The notes beneath the pieces were generated by a model. That model was given only the letters and a program-made list of their open reading frames with translations, had not been told where the DNA came from and made no database searches. The position numbers and the translations under genes are program-made. A stretch of 48,723 bases of DNA from CTSoil-075 sp964292325 (GTDB lineage Bacteria > Bacillota > Negativicutes > DSM-13327): positions 1 to 48,723 of the forward strand of contig CAXYVG010000020.1 in the NCBI GenBank assembly GCA_964292325.1. Direction: 5' to 3'. Every line of letters begins with the position of its first letter. Within the stretch, counting starts at the first letter, position 1. This document shows positions 15,296 to 23,718 of the stretch, piece by piece.

Positions 15296-16090
15296 ATGAT
15301 TAAAGTCATCGTATGTGGAGCATATGGGAAAATGGGTCGTGAAGTACTAAAGGCCGTACATAATGATACACAACTAAGTCTGGTAGGAGCTGTAGATGTA
15401 AAATCTGATTTTACTGATGTTGGTGATTTAATAGGTACAGCAAAAACAGGAGTTATTGTCGGTAACGATTTACAGACTGTAATCAATGAGACAAAACCAC
15501 AGGTTATGGTTGATTTTACTAGACCAGAAGTGGTAATGAACAATATCCGCGTTGCCATTAAAAATGGTGTATGTCCTGTTGTTGGTACTACAGGCTTATC
15601 GAATCAAGATTTTGATGAGATTCGCAATTCTTGTACCGAAAATAAGGTCAACGCATTAATCGCACCAAATTTTGCAATTGGCGCCATTTTACTGATGAAA
15701 TTATCACAAGATGCAGCGAAGTATTTTCCTCATGTAGAAATCATAGAATTACATCATGATCAAAAATTAGATGCTCCATCTGGAACGGCACTACTTACTG
15801 CAGAAAAAATTATTGAGCAACGTGGTTACTTACAGCAAGGTCATCCTGATGAAGTAGAAAAAATTGCTGGTGCACGTGGTGGTGATTATTCTGGCATTCG
15901 AATGCACAGTGTTCGCTTACCAGGTTATGTAGCGCATCAAGAGGTTATTTTTGGCGGACTTGGTCAGACATTAACGATTCGTCATGATTCTATATCACGA
16001 GAATCCTTTATGCCAGGCGTGGTACTCGCTTGTAAACAGGTATTGACAGCCAATGGTTTGGTCATTGGACTTGAAGAATTTTTAAAATAA
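15296..16090 (+). CDS. dapB: 4-hydroxy-tetrahydrodipicolinate reductase
   Basis: NAD(P)H-dependent reductase of the diaminopimelate/lysine pathway, 264 residues. The Rossmann motif GAYGKMG lies at residues 7-13, and the catalytic and substrate-binding segment ELHHDQKLDAPSGTA is intact. The start ATG at 15296 follows AGGGGGTG; an in-frame GTG at 15287 overlaps that ribosome site. It is the first gene after the lysine riboswitch and leads asd, dapG and dapA. Confidence 0.96.
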   Translation: MIKVIVCGAYGKMGREVLKAVHNDTQLSLVGAVDVKSDFTDVGDLIGTAKTGVIVGNDLQTVINETKPQVMVDFTRPEVVMNNIRVAIKNGVCPVVGTTGLSNQDFDEIRNSCTENKVNALIAPNFAIGAILLMKLSQDAAKYFPHVEIIELHHDQKLDAPSGTALLTAEKIIEQRGYLQQGHPDEVEKIAGARGGDYSGIRMHSVRLPGYVAHQEVIFGGLGQTLTIRHDSISRESFMPGVVLACKQVLTANGLVIGLEEFLK

Positions 16091-16120
16091 ATTTTATAAA
16101 AAATGATTGGAGAAATAACG

Positions 16121-17152
16121 ATGAAAAAATATAATGTAGCAATACTAGGAGCCACTGGTGCCGTCGGACAGGAATTTTTAAAATTAATTGAAGAACGCAA
16201 TTTCCCCTTTGAAAATTTGAAATTACTTGCATCTAGTCGTTCAGCAGGTAAAGTCATCACATTTATGGGAAAAGATTATATCGTAGAAGAAGCAACGGAT
16301 GATTCGTTTAAAGACATTGACGTTGCCTTGTTTGCTGGGGGATCTGCCAGTACAAAATTTGCGCCTGCTGCTGTAAAACATGGGGCCATTGTCATTGACA
16401 ATTCTAGTGCTTTTAGAATGGATCCGGAAGTACCATTGATTGTACCAGAAGTAAACCCAGAAGATATCACAAAACATAAAGGGATTATTGCTAATCCTAA
16501 TTGTTCTACTATTATTATGGTTATGGCTCTAAAACCACTATATAATAAAGCCAAAATTAAACGTGTTATTGTTTCCACCTACCAAGCAGTATCAGGGGGC
16601 GGAAAAGAGGCAATTGACGAACTGGATAATCAAGTAAAAGCAATTGCTCAAAACAAACCAGTAGAAGCTAAGATATTACCAGGTGCAAGTTTGCCGAAAC
16701 ATTATCAAATTGCTTTTAATCTCATTCCTCAGATTGATGTGTTTAAAGAAGATGGATACACTAAAGAAGAAATGAAGATGGTACATGAAACACATAAAAT
16801 CCTTAATGATTATGATATGGGAATTACAGCAACAACTGTTAGAGTACCAATCTATCGTAGTCACTCAGAATCCATCAATATTGAATTCGAACAAGATATC
16901 TCTGTGCAAGAAGCAAAAGATCTACTAGCAGATTTCCCTGGCGTTATTGTGCAGGATGACCCTAAAGAAATGATTTATCCTATGCCACTTTTCACTTCTG
17001 ACCAAAATGAAGTGTTTGTCGGTCGTATTCGTAAAGATACTTCTATTGCTCATGGTCTAAATTTATGGGTAGTTGGTGACCAAATTCGCAAAGGTGCAGC
17101 TTTAAATGCATTGCAAATTGCGGAATACATGATTGAACATAATTTAATTTGA
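16121..17152 (+). CDS. asd: Aspartate-semialdehyde dehydrogenase
   Basis: Reduces aspartyl phosphate to aspartate semialdehyde at the branch point of lysine, threonine, methionine and diaminopimelate synthesis. 343 residues; NADP-binding GATGAVGQE at about 9-17, and the catalytic Cys in NPNCSTI around residue 129. The start at 16121 follows GGAGAAAT; an upstream in-frame ATG at 16103 precedes that site. The stop TGA (17150-17152) is embedded in the ribosome site of dapG, 10 bp upstream of its start. Confidence 0.96.
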   Translation: MKKYNVAILGATGAVGQEFLKLIEERNFPFENLKLLASSRSAGKVITFMGKDYIVEEATDDSFKDIDVALFAGGSASTKFAPAAVKHGAIVIDNSSAFRMDPEVPLIVPEVNPEDITKHKGIIANPNCSTIIMVMALKPLYNKAKIKRVIVSTYQAVSGGGKEAIDELDNQVKAIAQNKPVEAKILPGASLPKHYQIAFNLIPQIDVFKEDGYTKEEMKMVHETHKILNDYDMGITATTVRVPIYRSHSESINIEFEQDISVQEAKDLLADFPGVIVQDDPKEMIYPMPLFTSDQNEVFVGRIRKDTSIAHGLNLWVVGDQIRKGAALNALQIAEYMIEHNLI

Positions 17153-17162
17153 GGTGTAAATA

Positions 17163-18383
17163 ATGAGGATCATTGTTCAAAAATTTGGTGGTACCTCAGT
17201 TGCAACTCCTAAGGCCCGAGAATTAGTTGTAAAAAAAATACAAGTTGCATGCCAAAATGGTTTCCGTCCGGTTGTTGTTGTTTCTGCGATGGGACGTAAA
17301 GGGGAATGTTATGCTACGGATACCTTAGTGGATGTAGCACACGAGGCATACAACCAGATTGCCAGCCGTGAGCTTGACCAAATTTTATATTGTGGCGAAA
17401 TGATTTCAGCCGTTGTTATGGCTGGCACATTACAAGCCGCAGGATTTGACGCCGTGATGCTCACTGGCGGTCAGGCTGGTATTATAACAGATAACCACTT
17501 TAATAATGCCCACATTATTAAAGTGGATCCTGCTCGCATTCTCGCCTTACTAAAGATGGGGAAAATCCCTGTAGTATGTGGATTCCAAGGAGTCAGTATT
17601 GACAATGAGTTTACGACTCTAGGACGTGGGGGCAGCGATACAAGCGCATCTGCTTTAGGGGTTGCGCTCACGGCTGAAGCAATCGAAATTTATACCGATG
17701 TAGATGGTATTATGACAGCCGATCCAAGAATCGTAAGCAATGCTAAAATTTTAGACTGTATTAGTTATGGAGAGGTTTGTCAACTGGCTTACCAAGGAGC
17801 AAAAGTGATTCACCCCCGTGCAGTAGAAATTGCCATGCAAAAAAACATCCCACTCATTGTAAAATCAACTTTTTCAGATGCGCCAGGTACACTGATCACA
17901 ACCATTCCCGCTGAAAATACGGAGGAAACCACAGTAAATGATCGTATCGCAACTGGGGTCACTTCTATCAATAACATTGCGCAAATTAAAATATTACTTG
18001 ATAGTTCAACTAATAGTATGGCGAGTTTTACTATATTTAAAACCATGTCGGATCATGGAATCAGTATTGATTTAATTAATGTTCATCCTGGGCAAATCAT
18101 GTTTACGGTAGCAGAAAACGTTGCAGAAAAAGCAACAACTCTATTACGTGAATCGGGTTGTAATATACAAACCACATTAGGTTGTGCCAAGGTTTCTGTC
18201 GTAGGTGGCGGAATCAATGGAGTCCCCGGCGTTATGGCTAATTTTGTAGAGGCATTAGTCCTCAATCATATTCCAATACTACAGACCGTAGACTCCCATA
18301 CATCCATTTCAGCTTTAATTGAACAATCTTTTGTTCCATCAGCTGTTATGGCACTTCATGAGAAATTCAAATTATTTTGTTAA
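17163..18383 (+). CDS. dapG: Aspartate kinase
   Basis: Phosphorylates aspartate, the first step of the aspartate-family pathway. 406 residues: kinase domain beginning with KFGGTSV (about 6-12), phosphate loop GRGGSDTSA (about 158-166), and two C-terminal ACT regulatory domains (from about 265). The alpha-type length and the asd-dapG-dapA order match B. subtilis dapG, whose product is feedback-inhibited by diaminopimelate; whether this enzyme responds to lysine or diaminopimelate cannot be read from the sequence. Expression is likely set by the upstream lysine riboswitch. Confidence 0.95.
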   Translation: MRIIVQKFGGTSVATPKARELVVKKIQVACQNGFRPVVVVSAMGRKGECYATDTLVDVAHEAYNQIASRELDQILYCGEMISAVVMAGTLQAAGFDAVMLTGGQAGIITDNHFNNAHIIKVDPARILALLKMGKIPVVCGFQGVSIDNEFTTLGRGGSDTSASALGVALTAEAIEIYTDVDGIMTADPRIVSNAKILDCISYGEVCQLAYQGAKVIHPRAVEIAMQKNIPLIVKSTFSDAPGTLITTIPAENTEETTVNDRIATGVTSINNIAQIKILLDSSTNSMASFTIFKTMSDHGISIDLINVHPGQIMFTVAENVAEKATTLLRESGCNIQTTLGCAKVSVVGGGINGVPGVMANFVEALVLNHIPILQTVDSHTSISALIEQSFVPSAVMALHEKFKLFC

Positions 18384-18400
18384 GTAAGGAGAGAAATGAT

Positions 18401-19285
18401 ATGAAGGGTTTTGGACGGCTATTAACCGCTATGGTAACCCCTTTTCATGACGATCTGAGTGTAAACTACAATGCAGCAGCAACACTGGCGAAATATTTAG
18501 TTGCAAATGGTTCCGATGGTTTAGTCGTTACTGGCAGTACTGGTGAAGGTGCAACTTTAAATAATGAAGAAAAACTAAAACTCTATGCTACCGTACTTGA
18601 CGCTGTCGGTGACAAGGCTACCGTAATCGCAGGTACTGGTTCTAATGATACAAGAGCGTCCATTGAACTAACTAAGTTGGCTGAAAAGCTTGGTGTTCAT
18701 GGTGCTATGTTGGTTGGTCCCTATTACAACAAACCACCGCAAGAAGGGTTTTATCAACATTTTAAAGCCATTGCAGAGGCTACGAGTTTACCTGTTATCA
18801 TCTATAATGTTCCTGGACGTACCGCTTCTAATATTCAACCGATAACCATTTCTAGGCTAGCAAAAATTGAAAATATTGTTGCTGTTAAAGAAGCAAGTGG
18901 AAATCTGGAACAGGTTTCCGAAATTATCCGTACTACACCTGATGACTTCTTGGTATATAGTGGTGATGATAGCCTTACATTACCAACATTAGCGGTTGGA
19001 GGATTTGGTGTTATTAGTGTAGCAGCACATATTGTTGGTCATGATATGCAACAAATGATTACAGCTTTTATTCATAATGATAAAGTAAAAGCAAAAGAGA
19101 TTCATGCCAAACTCTTACCATTCTTTAGAGCTATGTTTATTACAACCAATCCCATACCTGTAAAAACGGCTGTGAATCTAATTGGACAAAATGCTGGACC
19201 ATTTCGCTTACCGTTGATACCACCAACGGAATGTGAATTTACGCAAATAAAAGAAATCATGCAACAGATGACTCTGATGAAATAA
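18401..19285 (+). CDS. dapA: 4-hydroxy-tetrahydrodipicolinate synthase
   Basis: TIM-barrel class I aldolase that condenses pyruvate with aspartate semialdehyde. 294 residues. The Schiff-base Lys is in AVKEASG (about residue 164), and the Tyr of IYNVPGRT (about 136) and the GSTGEG motif (about 45-50) are present. ATG 18401 follows AAGGAGAG; an in-frame TTG at 18377 lies before the ribosome site. It is the last gene of the lysine operon and its stop codon starts the terminator stem. Confidence 0.96.
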   Translation: MKGFGRLLTAMVTPFHDDLSVNYNAAATLAKYLVANGSDGLVVTGSTGEGATLNNEEKLKLYATVLDAVGDKATVIAGTGSNDTRASIELTKLAEKLGVHGAMLVGPYYNKPPQEGFYQHFKAIAEATSLPVIIYNVPGRTASNIQPITISRLAKIENIVAVKEASGNLEQVSEIIRTTPDDFLVYSGDDSLTLPTLAVGGFGVISVAAHIVGHDMQQMITAFIHNDKVKAKEIHAKLLPFFRAMFITTNPIPVKTAVNLIGQNAGPFRLPLIPPTECEFTQIKEIMQQMTLMK

Positions 19286-19344
19286 ATAAATAGATAGGGA
19301 GCCCATCTGACCGAAAAAGATGAGCTCTCTATCTATTTATTTAT
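19283..19344 (+). terminator. Strong terminator closing the lysine operon
   Basis: A roughly 25-bp stem: the left arm (from 19284, AATAAATAGATAGGGAGC then CCATCT) pairs with the right arm (to 19343, AGATGAGCTC then TCTATCTATTTATT) through a few wobbles, around a loop GACCGAAAA. The right arm is T-rich at its end. Confidence 0.85.
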
Positions 19345-19383
19345 AGAATTTACATATAATATCGACAAATCTACTGTGACATG

Positions 19384-19413
19384 TTGCAAATATAGTTTCA
19401 TATAAGTTATAAT
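19384..19413 (+). promoter_or_regulatory. Sigma-A promoter for the RNase J gene
   Basis: TTGCAA (19384-19389) and a perfect TATAAT (19408-19413) lie 18 bp apart, about 70 bp before the RNase J start and just after the lysine-operon terminator. Confidence 0.65.
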
Positions 19414-19481
19414 TATAACAAGTGAATGAACGCTCGGTTTTTTAACTTATTTTATTTAAATATTCGGAGGTGTACTTTTTT

Positions 19482-21146
19482 TTGTCGAAAATACAACAAA
19501 AACTTCAAATTATTCCCTTAGGTGGCATGGGGGAGATCGGTAAAAATATGACCGTTATTCGTCTTGGAGACGATATAATTGTCATTGACTCGGGCCTTAT
19601 GTTTCCTGAGGATGATATGCTAGGCATTGATTTGGTTATTCCTGATATATCTTATTTAGTTGATAACCAGGAATTAGTGAGAGCTATTATACTAACCCAC
19701 GGGCATGAGGACCATATTGGCGCATTACCATATGTTCTAAAACAGTTGAATGTACCTGTATATGGCACGGGATTAACACTTGGTATTTTAGAAAGCAGAT
19801 TAAAAGAAAATCATGTACCAGCAACAACACTGATACCGGTTAAAGCTGGTGATCAAGTACAAATTAGTGATTTTACTGTAGGTTTTATTCATGTTAGTCA
19901 TAGTATTGCGGATGCTGTAGCCTTATCAATTAAAACACCAATTGGCACCATTGTACATACAGGAGATTTCAAATTTGACCAAACCCCTGTTGATGGTAAA
20001 GTGACGGACTTTCATAAATTTGCCGAGCTTGGTGATCAAGGCGTCCTAGTATTACTTGCTGACAGTACAAATGCTGAACATGCGGGTTATACAATGAGTG
20101 AAAAGTCAGTGGGTCTTACGTTTGATGAATCCTTTGATAACGCTCTTGGTCGTATCATTATTGCTAGTTTTTCTTCTAATATACATCGTATACAGCAAGC
20201 CATTGACATGGCATGTAAATACAAACGTAAGGTAGCTATTTTAGGTCGTAGTATGATTAACGTCATTACGATTGCATCAGAGCTTGGGTATCTAACTATA
20301 CCAGAAGGTGTAATGATCGATATTGATGAGATGAAAAATTATCCTCCATCCAATATTGTAATTCTAACGACTGGTAGTCAAGGCGAACCTATGTCAGCAT
20401 TGACAAAAATGGCAATGTCTGATCATCGTAAAGTAGATATCACCCCTGGTGATACGATCATTATTTCTGCTACCCCCATTCCTGGGAATGAGAAATTAGT
20501 TTCTCGTACGATTGATTTTTTACTACGCCAAGGTGCAGAAGTGATTTATGAAAAATCATCTGGCATTCACGTTTCAGGACATGCGAGCCAAGAAGAATTA
20601 AAGATGATGCATAATTTAATTCGTCCACAGTTTTTTATACCTGTCCATGGAGAATTTCGCCACTTAATGAAACATTCTAAACTTGCACAAGAAGTGGGTA
20701 TGCCTAAGGATCATATCTTTATTGCTGAGAATGGACATGTCTTAGAATTTACTGCTGAAAAGGGCAGTGTCTCTGGAAAAGTGACGGCAGGCAGTATATT
20801 GGTAGATGGGTTAGGTGTTGGTGATGTTGGAAATATCGTCCTGCGAGATCGTCGTCAGCTTTCACAAGAAGGTATTTTAATCGTCGTAATTACGATGGAT
20901 AAACAGTGCAGCTCAGTACTTGCTGGTCCTGATATTGTTTCTCGTGGTTTTGTCTATGTAAGAGAATCAGAGCAATTAATGGATGAAGCAAAAAATAAAG
21001 TAAGACAAACGTTAGAAAAATGTGAAACCAATAACATTACAGAATGGGCTACCATAAAATCGAGTGTACGTGATACGCTAGGTAAATATCTATATGAAAG
21101 AACACGACGTCGCCCAATGATATTACCTATTATTATGGAAGTATAA
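19482..21146 (+). CDS. rnjB: Ribonuclease J (beta-CASP metallo-beta-lactamase)
   Basis: 5'-3' exo- and endoribonuclease of mRNA decay, 554 residues. The metallo-beta-lactamase motif THGHEDH (about residues 71-77), HVSHS, HTGDFKFD and the beta-CASP GHASQEEL and PVHGEF motifs are all present. The start is likely TTG at 19482 behind CGGAGG (19465-19470); the GTG at 19470 overlaps that site. The rnjB-type symbol rests on the position between dapA and tepA, as in B. subtilis. Only one RNase J is visible here. Confidence 0.92.
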   Translation: MSKIQQKLQIIPLGGMGEIGKNMTVIRLGDDIIVIDSGLMFPEDDMLGIDLVIPDISYLVDNQELVRAIILTHGHEDHIGALPYVLKQLNVPVYGTGLTLGILESRLKENHVPATTLIPVKAGDQVQISDFTVGFIHVSHSIADAVALSIKTPIGTIVHTGDFKFDQTPVDGKVTDFHKFAELGDQGVLVLLADSTNAEHAGYTMSEKSVGLTFDESFDNALGRIIIASFSSNIHRIQQAIDMACKYKRKVAILGRSMINVITIASELGYLTIPEGVMIDIDEMKNYPPSNIVILTTGSQGEPMSALTKMAMSDHRKVDITPGDTIIISATPIPGNEKLVSRTIDFLLRQGAEVIYEKSSGIHVSGHASQEELKMMHNLIRPQFFIPVHGEFRHLMKHSKLAQEVGMPKDHIFIAENGHVLEFTAEKGSVSGKVTAGSILVDGLGVGDVGNIVLRDRRQLSQEGILIVVITMDKQCSSVLAGPDIVSRGFVYVRESEQLMDEAKNKVRQTLEKCETNNITEWATIKSSVRDTLGKYLYERTRRRPMILPIIMEV

Positions 21147-21180
21147 GAGAAAGGCTTGGCTTGTGCCAAGTCTTTTTCTC
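21147..21180 (+). terminator. Terminator after the RNase J gene
   Basis: GAGAAAGGCTTGGC (21147-21160), loop TTGT, then GCCAAGTC and TTTTTCTC (21165-21180). It starts at the base after the stop codon and has the CTTGGC/GCCAAG core. Confidence 0.85.
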
Positions 21181-21183
21181 GTA

Positions 21184-21245
21184 CCAGTATGAAAATTCGA
21201 ACATAGTAAATACTATGTGTAAAGAATAAACTAACATACTGGAGG
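21184..21245 (+). promoter_or_regulatory. tepA leader fold touching its ribosome-binding site
   Basis: An outer stem, CCAGTATG (21184-21191) with CATACTGG (21235-21242), encloses a hairpin, ACATAGTA (21201-21208) with TACTATGT (21211-21218). The last GG of the outer stem is the first part of the GGAGG ribosome site (21241-21245). Translation of tepA could be controlled by this fold; the inner dyad could instead bind a protein. Confidence 0.45.
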
Positions 21246-21252
21246 TAATCCC

Positions 21253-22035
21253 ATGCTAGTGAATGATAATCCAATTGTAGAACCACCAGGAACCAATCCA
21301 GAGACTCCTCAAGTACCACAACCACAAACGGACCATTCGAAACGATTAGTAACAGCAAAAAAAGTTGATACCTTAGAAAATATTGAAGAATTAGGTACAA
21401 CCAATATTCCTGCAGCTAAAACAAATATTCATGTCATGACTATTATCGGGCAGGTCGAAGGGCATATGGTATTACCACCCCAGAATAAAACAACTAAATA
21501 TGAACATATCATGCCTCAACTAGTCGCAATTGAACAAAGCCCTGATATCGAGGGACTGTTGCTATTGCTCAATACTGTAGGTGGTGACGTTGAAGCAGGA
21601 CTAGCAATCGCTGAAATGATTGCCAGTATGTCTAAACCCTCTGTTTCTATCGTGCTTGGTGGAGGGCATAGTATTGGTGTACCAATCGCGGTATCGGCAA
21701 CCTATTCGTTTATTGTCGAAAGTGCTACTATGACGATTCATCCAATCAGACTCACCGGTCTCGTGATTGGTGCACAGAGTTCTTTTGACTATTTAGAAAA
21801 AATGCAAGATCGAGTTAATAAATTTGTAACAGATCATTCTACTATATCTGAAAGAAGATGGAAGGAATTACTATTTAAGATGGGAGAGTTATCTCGGGAT
21901 ATTGGAACATCCGTTGTTGGTAAAGACGCTGTGCATTATGGATTAATTAATGAAATAGGAGGGTTAGCCCAAGCACAAAATAAATTAAATGAATTAATTA
22001 AAGCCAATAAAGAAACAAAGGGGTTGAAACAATGA
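21253..22035 (+). CDS. tepA: ClpP-like serine peptidase TepA (translocation-enhancing protein)
   Basis: 260-residue ClpP/crotonase-fold protein. The N-terminal 60 residues are Pro/Thr-rich and probably disordered. The core has LNTVGGDVEAG, the nucleophile-elbow GGGHSIGVP with Ser at residue 140, and MTIHPIRLTG with the candidate catalytic His. B. subtilis TepA has been linked to early protein export and its gene occupies the same place after rnjB. The stop overlaps the ylzJ-like start by 4 nt. Confidence 0.9.
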   Translation: MLVNDNPIVEPPGTNPETPQVPQPQTDHSKRLVTAKKVDTLENIEELGTTNIPAAKTNIHVMTIIGQVEGHMVLPPQNKTTKYEHIMPQLVAIEQSPDIEGLLLLLNTVGGDVEAGLAIAEMIASMSKPSVSIVLGGGHSIGVPIAVSATYSFIVESATMTIHPIRLTGLVIGAQSSFDYLEKMQDRVNKFVTDHSTISERRWKELLFKMGELSRDIGTSVVGKDAVHYGLINEIGGLAQAQNKLNELIKANKETKGLKQ

Positions 22036-22262
22036 TTCTCTGGAGTATTCTCCCAGCAGATATCGTGTTGAACAATATCGACTCCCTTCCAGCCTATGAA
22101 GAAATATCTTATAGCGGTATGAAATGTTTAGTCGAAAAAACTGGTGCTACGCAATATAAAGTGATTAGACTACTAACAACCAACCCTAAAGATTATTTAC
22201 GTCCAGAACTACAACCAGGAACAATGCTAAAATATGAACCAATATGGAAAGCACACTACTAG
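22032..22262 (+). CDS. YlzJ-like protein
   Basis: 76-residue protein of the YlzJ family, recognisable by the start MILWSILP, a central ATQYKVIRLL and the ending PGTMLKYEPIW. Function unknown. The ATGA overlap with tepA (22032-22035) shows coupled translation, and the pair tepA-ylzJ is conserved in spore-formers, where ftsK/spoIIIE normally follows; here no such gene does. Confidence 0.85.
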   Translation: MILWSILPADIVLNNIDSLPAYEEISYSGMKCLVEKTGATQYKVIRLLTTNPKDYLRPELQPGTMLKYEPIWKAHY

Positions 22263-22483
22263 CATAACAGATTAGTAACTTATTTTTTATCCTGATTGCC
22301 CATACTGTGGACTAAGCATACATCGGGACGTAATTACTACAATAAACATATTGGCAGTAGCAACTAACAAATAAGAGGGCTAGGACATAGCAGCCCTCGG
22401 GGATATGGTTGGGTTGCTGATCGTAAATGAACCGAGAAGCCCTTTGCTAAGTGGATGAATTGTCACAAACTTGACGCTCTTTT
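22263..22483. other. Gene-free stretch with possible decayed repeat
   Basis: No credible coding region. A short stem AGGGCT / AGCCCT (from 22377) and blocks such as TGATTGCCCAT, GGACTAAG, TTGGCAG and ACTAACAA loosely resemble Family I pieces in mixed order, so this may be an old relic. The similarity is too weak to call it a copy. It forms the left third of a 637-bp gap (22263-22899) between ylzJ and rodZ. Confidence 0.3.
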
Positions 22484-22554
22484 CTTTTTACAATAAAAAA
22501 ACTATAATATATTTATAAATTTACAATATATTATAGTTTTTTTATTGTAAAAAG
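22484..22554. repeat. Perfect 30-bp inverted repeat in the ylzJ-rodZ gap
   Basis: The arm 22484-22513 (starting CTTTTTACAATAAAAAAACT) is an exact reverse complement of 22525-22554 (ending TTTTTATTGTAAAAAG), with an 11-nt spacer. It is A/T-rich and has no T run after it. It might be a bidirectional terminator, an operator, or the fused ends of a lost insertion. The rest of the gap to 22899 is very AT-rich and I see no gene in it. Confidence 0.85.
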
Positions 22555-22899
22555 ACAGGATTTTAGCTTATTATGTAGAATGAAATAGTCTGAATTCCAT
22601 TATTAAAAATATATTTTATCGTAATTATAATTTAAAAAATGGTAAAATAATTAATAACCATATATTATTATTGTATTTTTTGTAAAAAGAACATTTGAAA
22701 ATTTTTCTTATAAGTGGTATATTCTTATAGGAATGACTAACATATATATATAGAATAACATTTTATTTTTAATAAACATTGACACTTTCATACAATGTCC
22801 ATTAAAAAAACATCATATAATATGATATCCTACTTTATACATGATGAAAACTAACAATTAACATATATGATTATTTAGAGGAACTAAGGAGGTAACTTT

Positions 22900-23622
22900 A
22901 TGCAAACGGTCGGTGAAGTATTACGCAATGAACGTGAAAATAAGGGATTATCAATAAAAGAAATCGAAGCTGCTACCAGTATACGGTGCTTATATATAAA
23001 TGCAATTGAAGAAGATAATTATACAATAGTACCAGGTGAGGTTTATTTAAAAGGATTTATTCGCAATTATGCTAATTATCTAGGTTTAGATGCTCGGCAA
23101 ATGATTGAGTTATACCGTCAATCTCAAACGGATGTCCCAGCAGAAAACGAGACAATTGCGGTAGATAGACCTAAAAAAGTACCAGAAAAACCAGCCATTA
23201 GTAAGCAACCCAATCGGTTGCTGATTATGAGTCTACTAGTAGTATTTATCGCAGGAACGGCATGGTGGCTATTCTCTAGTCCCAAAACGGCTAAAGAGCC
23301 GCAAACAGATCAACAAGCTCAGCAAACACCAGCAATTCCTAAGCAGACACCAACACCATCATCAACTCCACCAGCTCAAACGAAACCAGTAGTATTGACT
23401 GCAAAGTATACAGAACGTTGTTGGACATCAGTGACTGCTGATGGTAAGCAAATTTATGAAGGTATTCCTCAAGCTGGTGAAACCATGACTTGGGAAGCTC
23501 AAAATACGATTACAATCACAGCTGGCAATGCTGGTGGAATTGATATTGTCTCAAATGGACAAGCACTAGGGAAACTTGGAGAAAAAGGTGATGTGGTCGC
23601 TAAAACCTTTTCCGCAAAATAG
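22900..23622 (+). CDS. rodZ: RodZ-like cell-shape protein (Xre-type HTH, one membrane span)
   Basis: Links MreB-type cytoskeleton to wall synthesis. 240 residues: N-terminal helix-turn-helix (about 1-75, with VGEVLRNERENKGLSIKEIE), a linker, one transmembrane helix (about 108-126, LLIMSLLVVFIAGTAWWLF), a Pro/Gln/Thr-rich periplasm-side linker, and a C-terminal DUF4115-type beta domain starting around CWTSVTADGK. ATG at 22900 follows AAGGAGG. It lies upstream of the radical-SAM and rimO genes, near cinA and recA as in many Firmicutes. Confidence 0.9.
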   Translation: MQTVGEVLRNERENKGLSIKEIEAATSIRCLYINAIEEDNYTIVPGEVYLKGFIRNYANYLGLDARQMIELYRQSQTDVPAENETIAVDRPKKVPEKPAISKQPNRLLIMSLLVVFIAGTAWWLFSSPKTAKEPQTDQQAQQTPAIPKQTPTPSSTPPAQTKPVVLTAKYTERCWTSVTADGKQIYEGIPQAGETMTWEAQNTITITAGNAGGIDIVSNGQALGKLGEKGDVVAKTFSAK

Positions 23623-23674
23623 TACAAACAACATAAATAAACTTTAGTCAGTAGTAATTACAAATACAAATAAT

Positions 23675-23703
23675 GAAAACTTGGCCCTTGCCAAGTTTTC
23701 TTT
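23675..23703 (+). terminator. Terminator or attenuator between rodZ and the YgiQ-type gene
   Basis: GAAAACTTGGC (23675-23685), loop CCTT, GCCAAGTTTTC (23690-23700), then TTT. It ends directly before the AGGAG of the next gene (23704), so read-through would need the hairpin to melt or the gene needs a promoter inside it. Confidence 0.8.
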
Positions 23704-23718
23704 AGGAGAAATACAGTA

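Noticed and set aside
22263..22483. Seventh Family I copy
   Set aside because: Only scattered short blocks match, in mixed orientation, with no clear ends; noted as a possible relic only.
22783..22830. Sigma-A promoter for rodZ using TTGACA near 22783
   Set aside because: The best TATAAT-like box lies too far away (about 30 bp) and the correctly spaced hexamer is poor.
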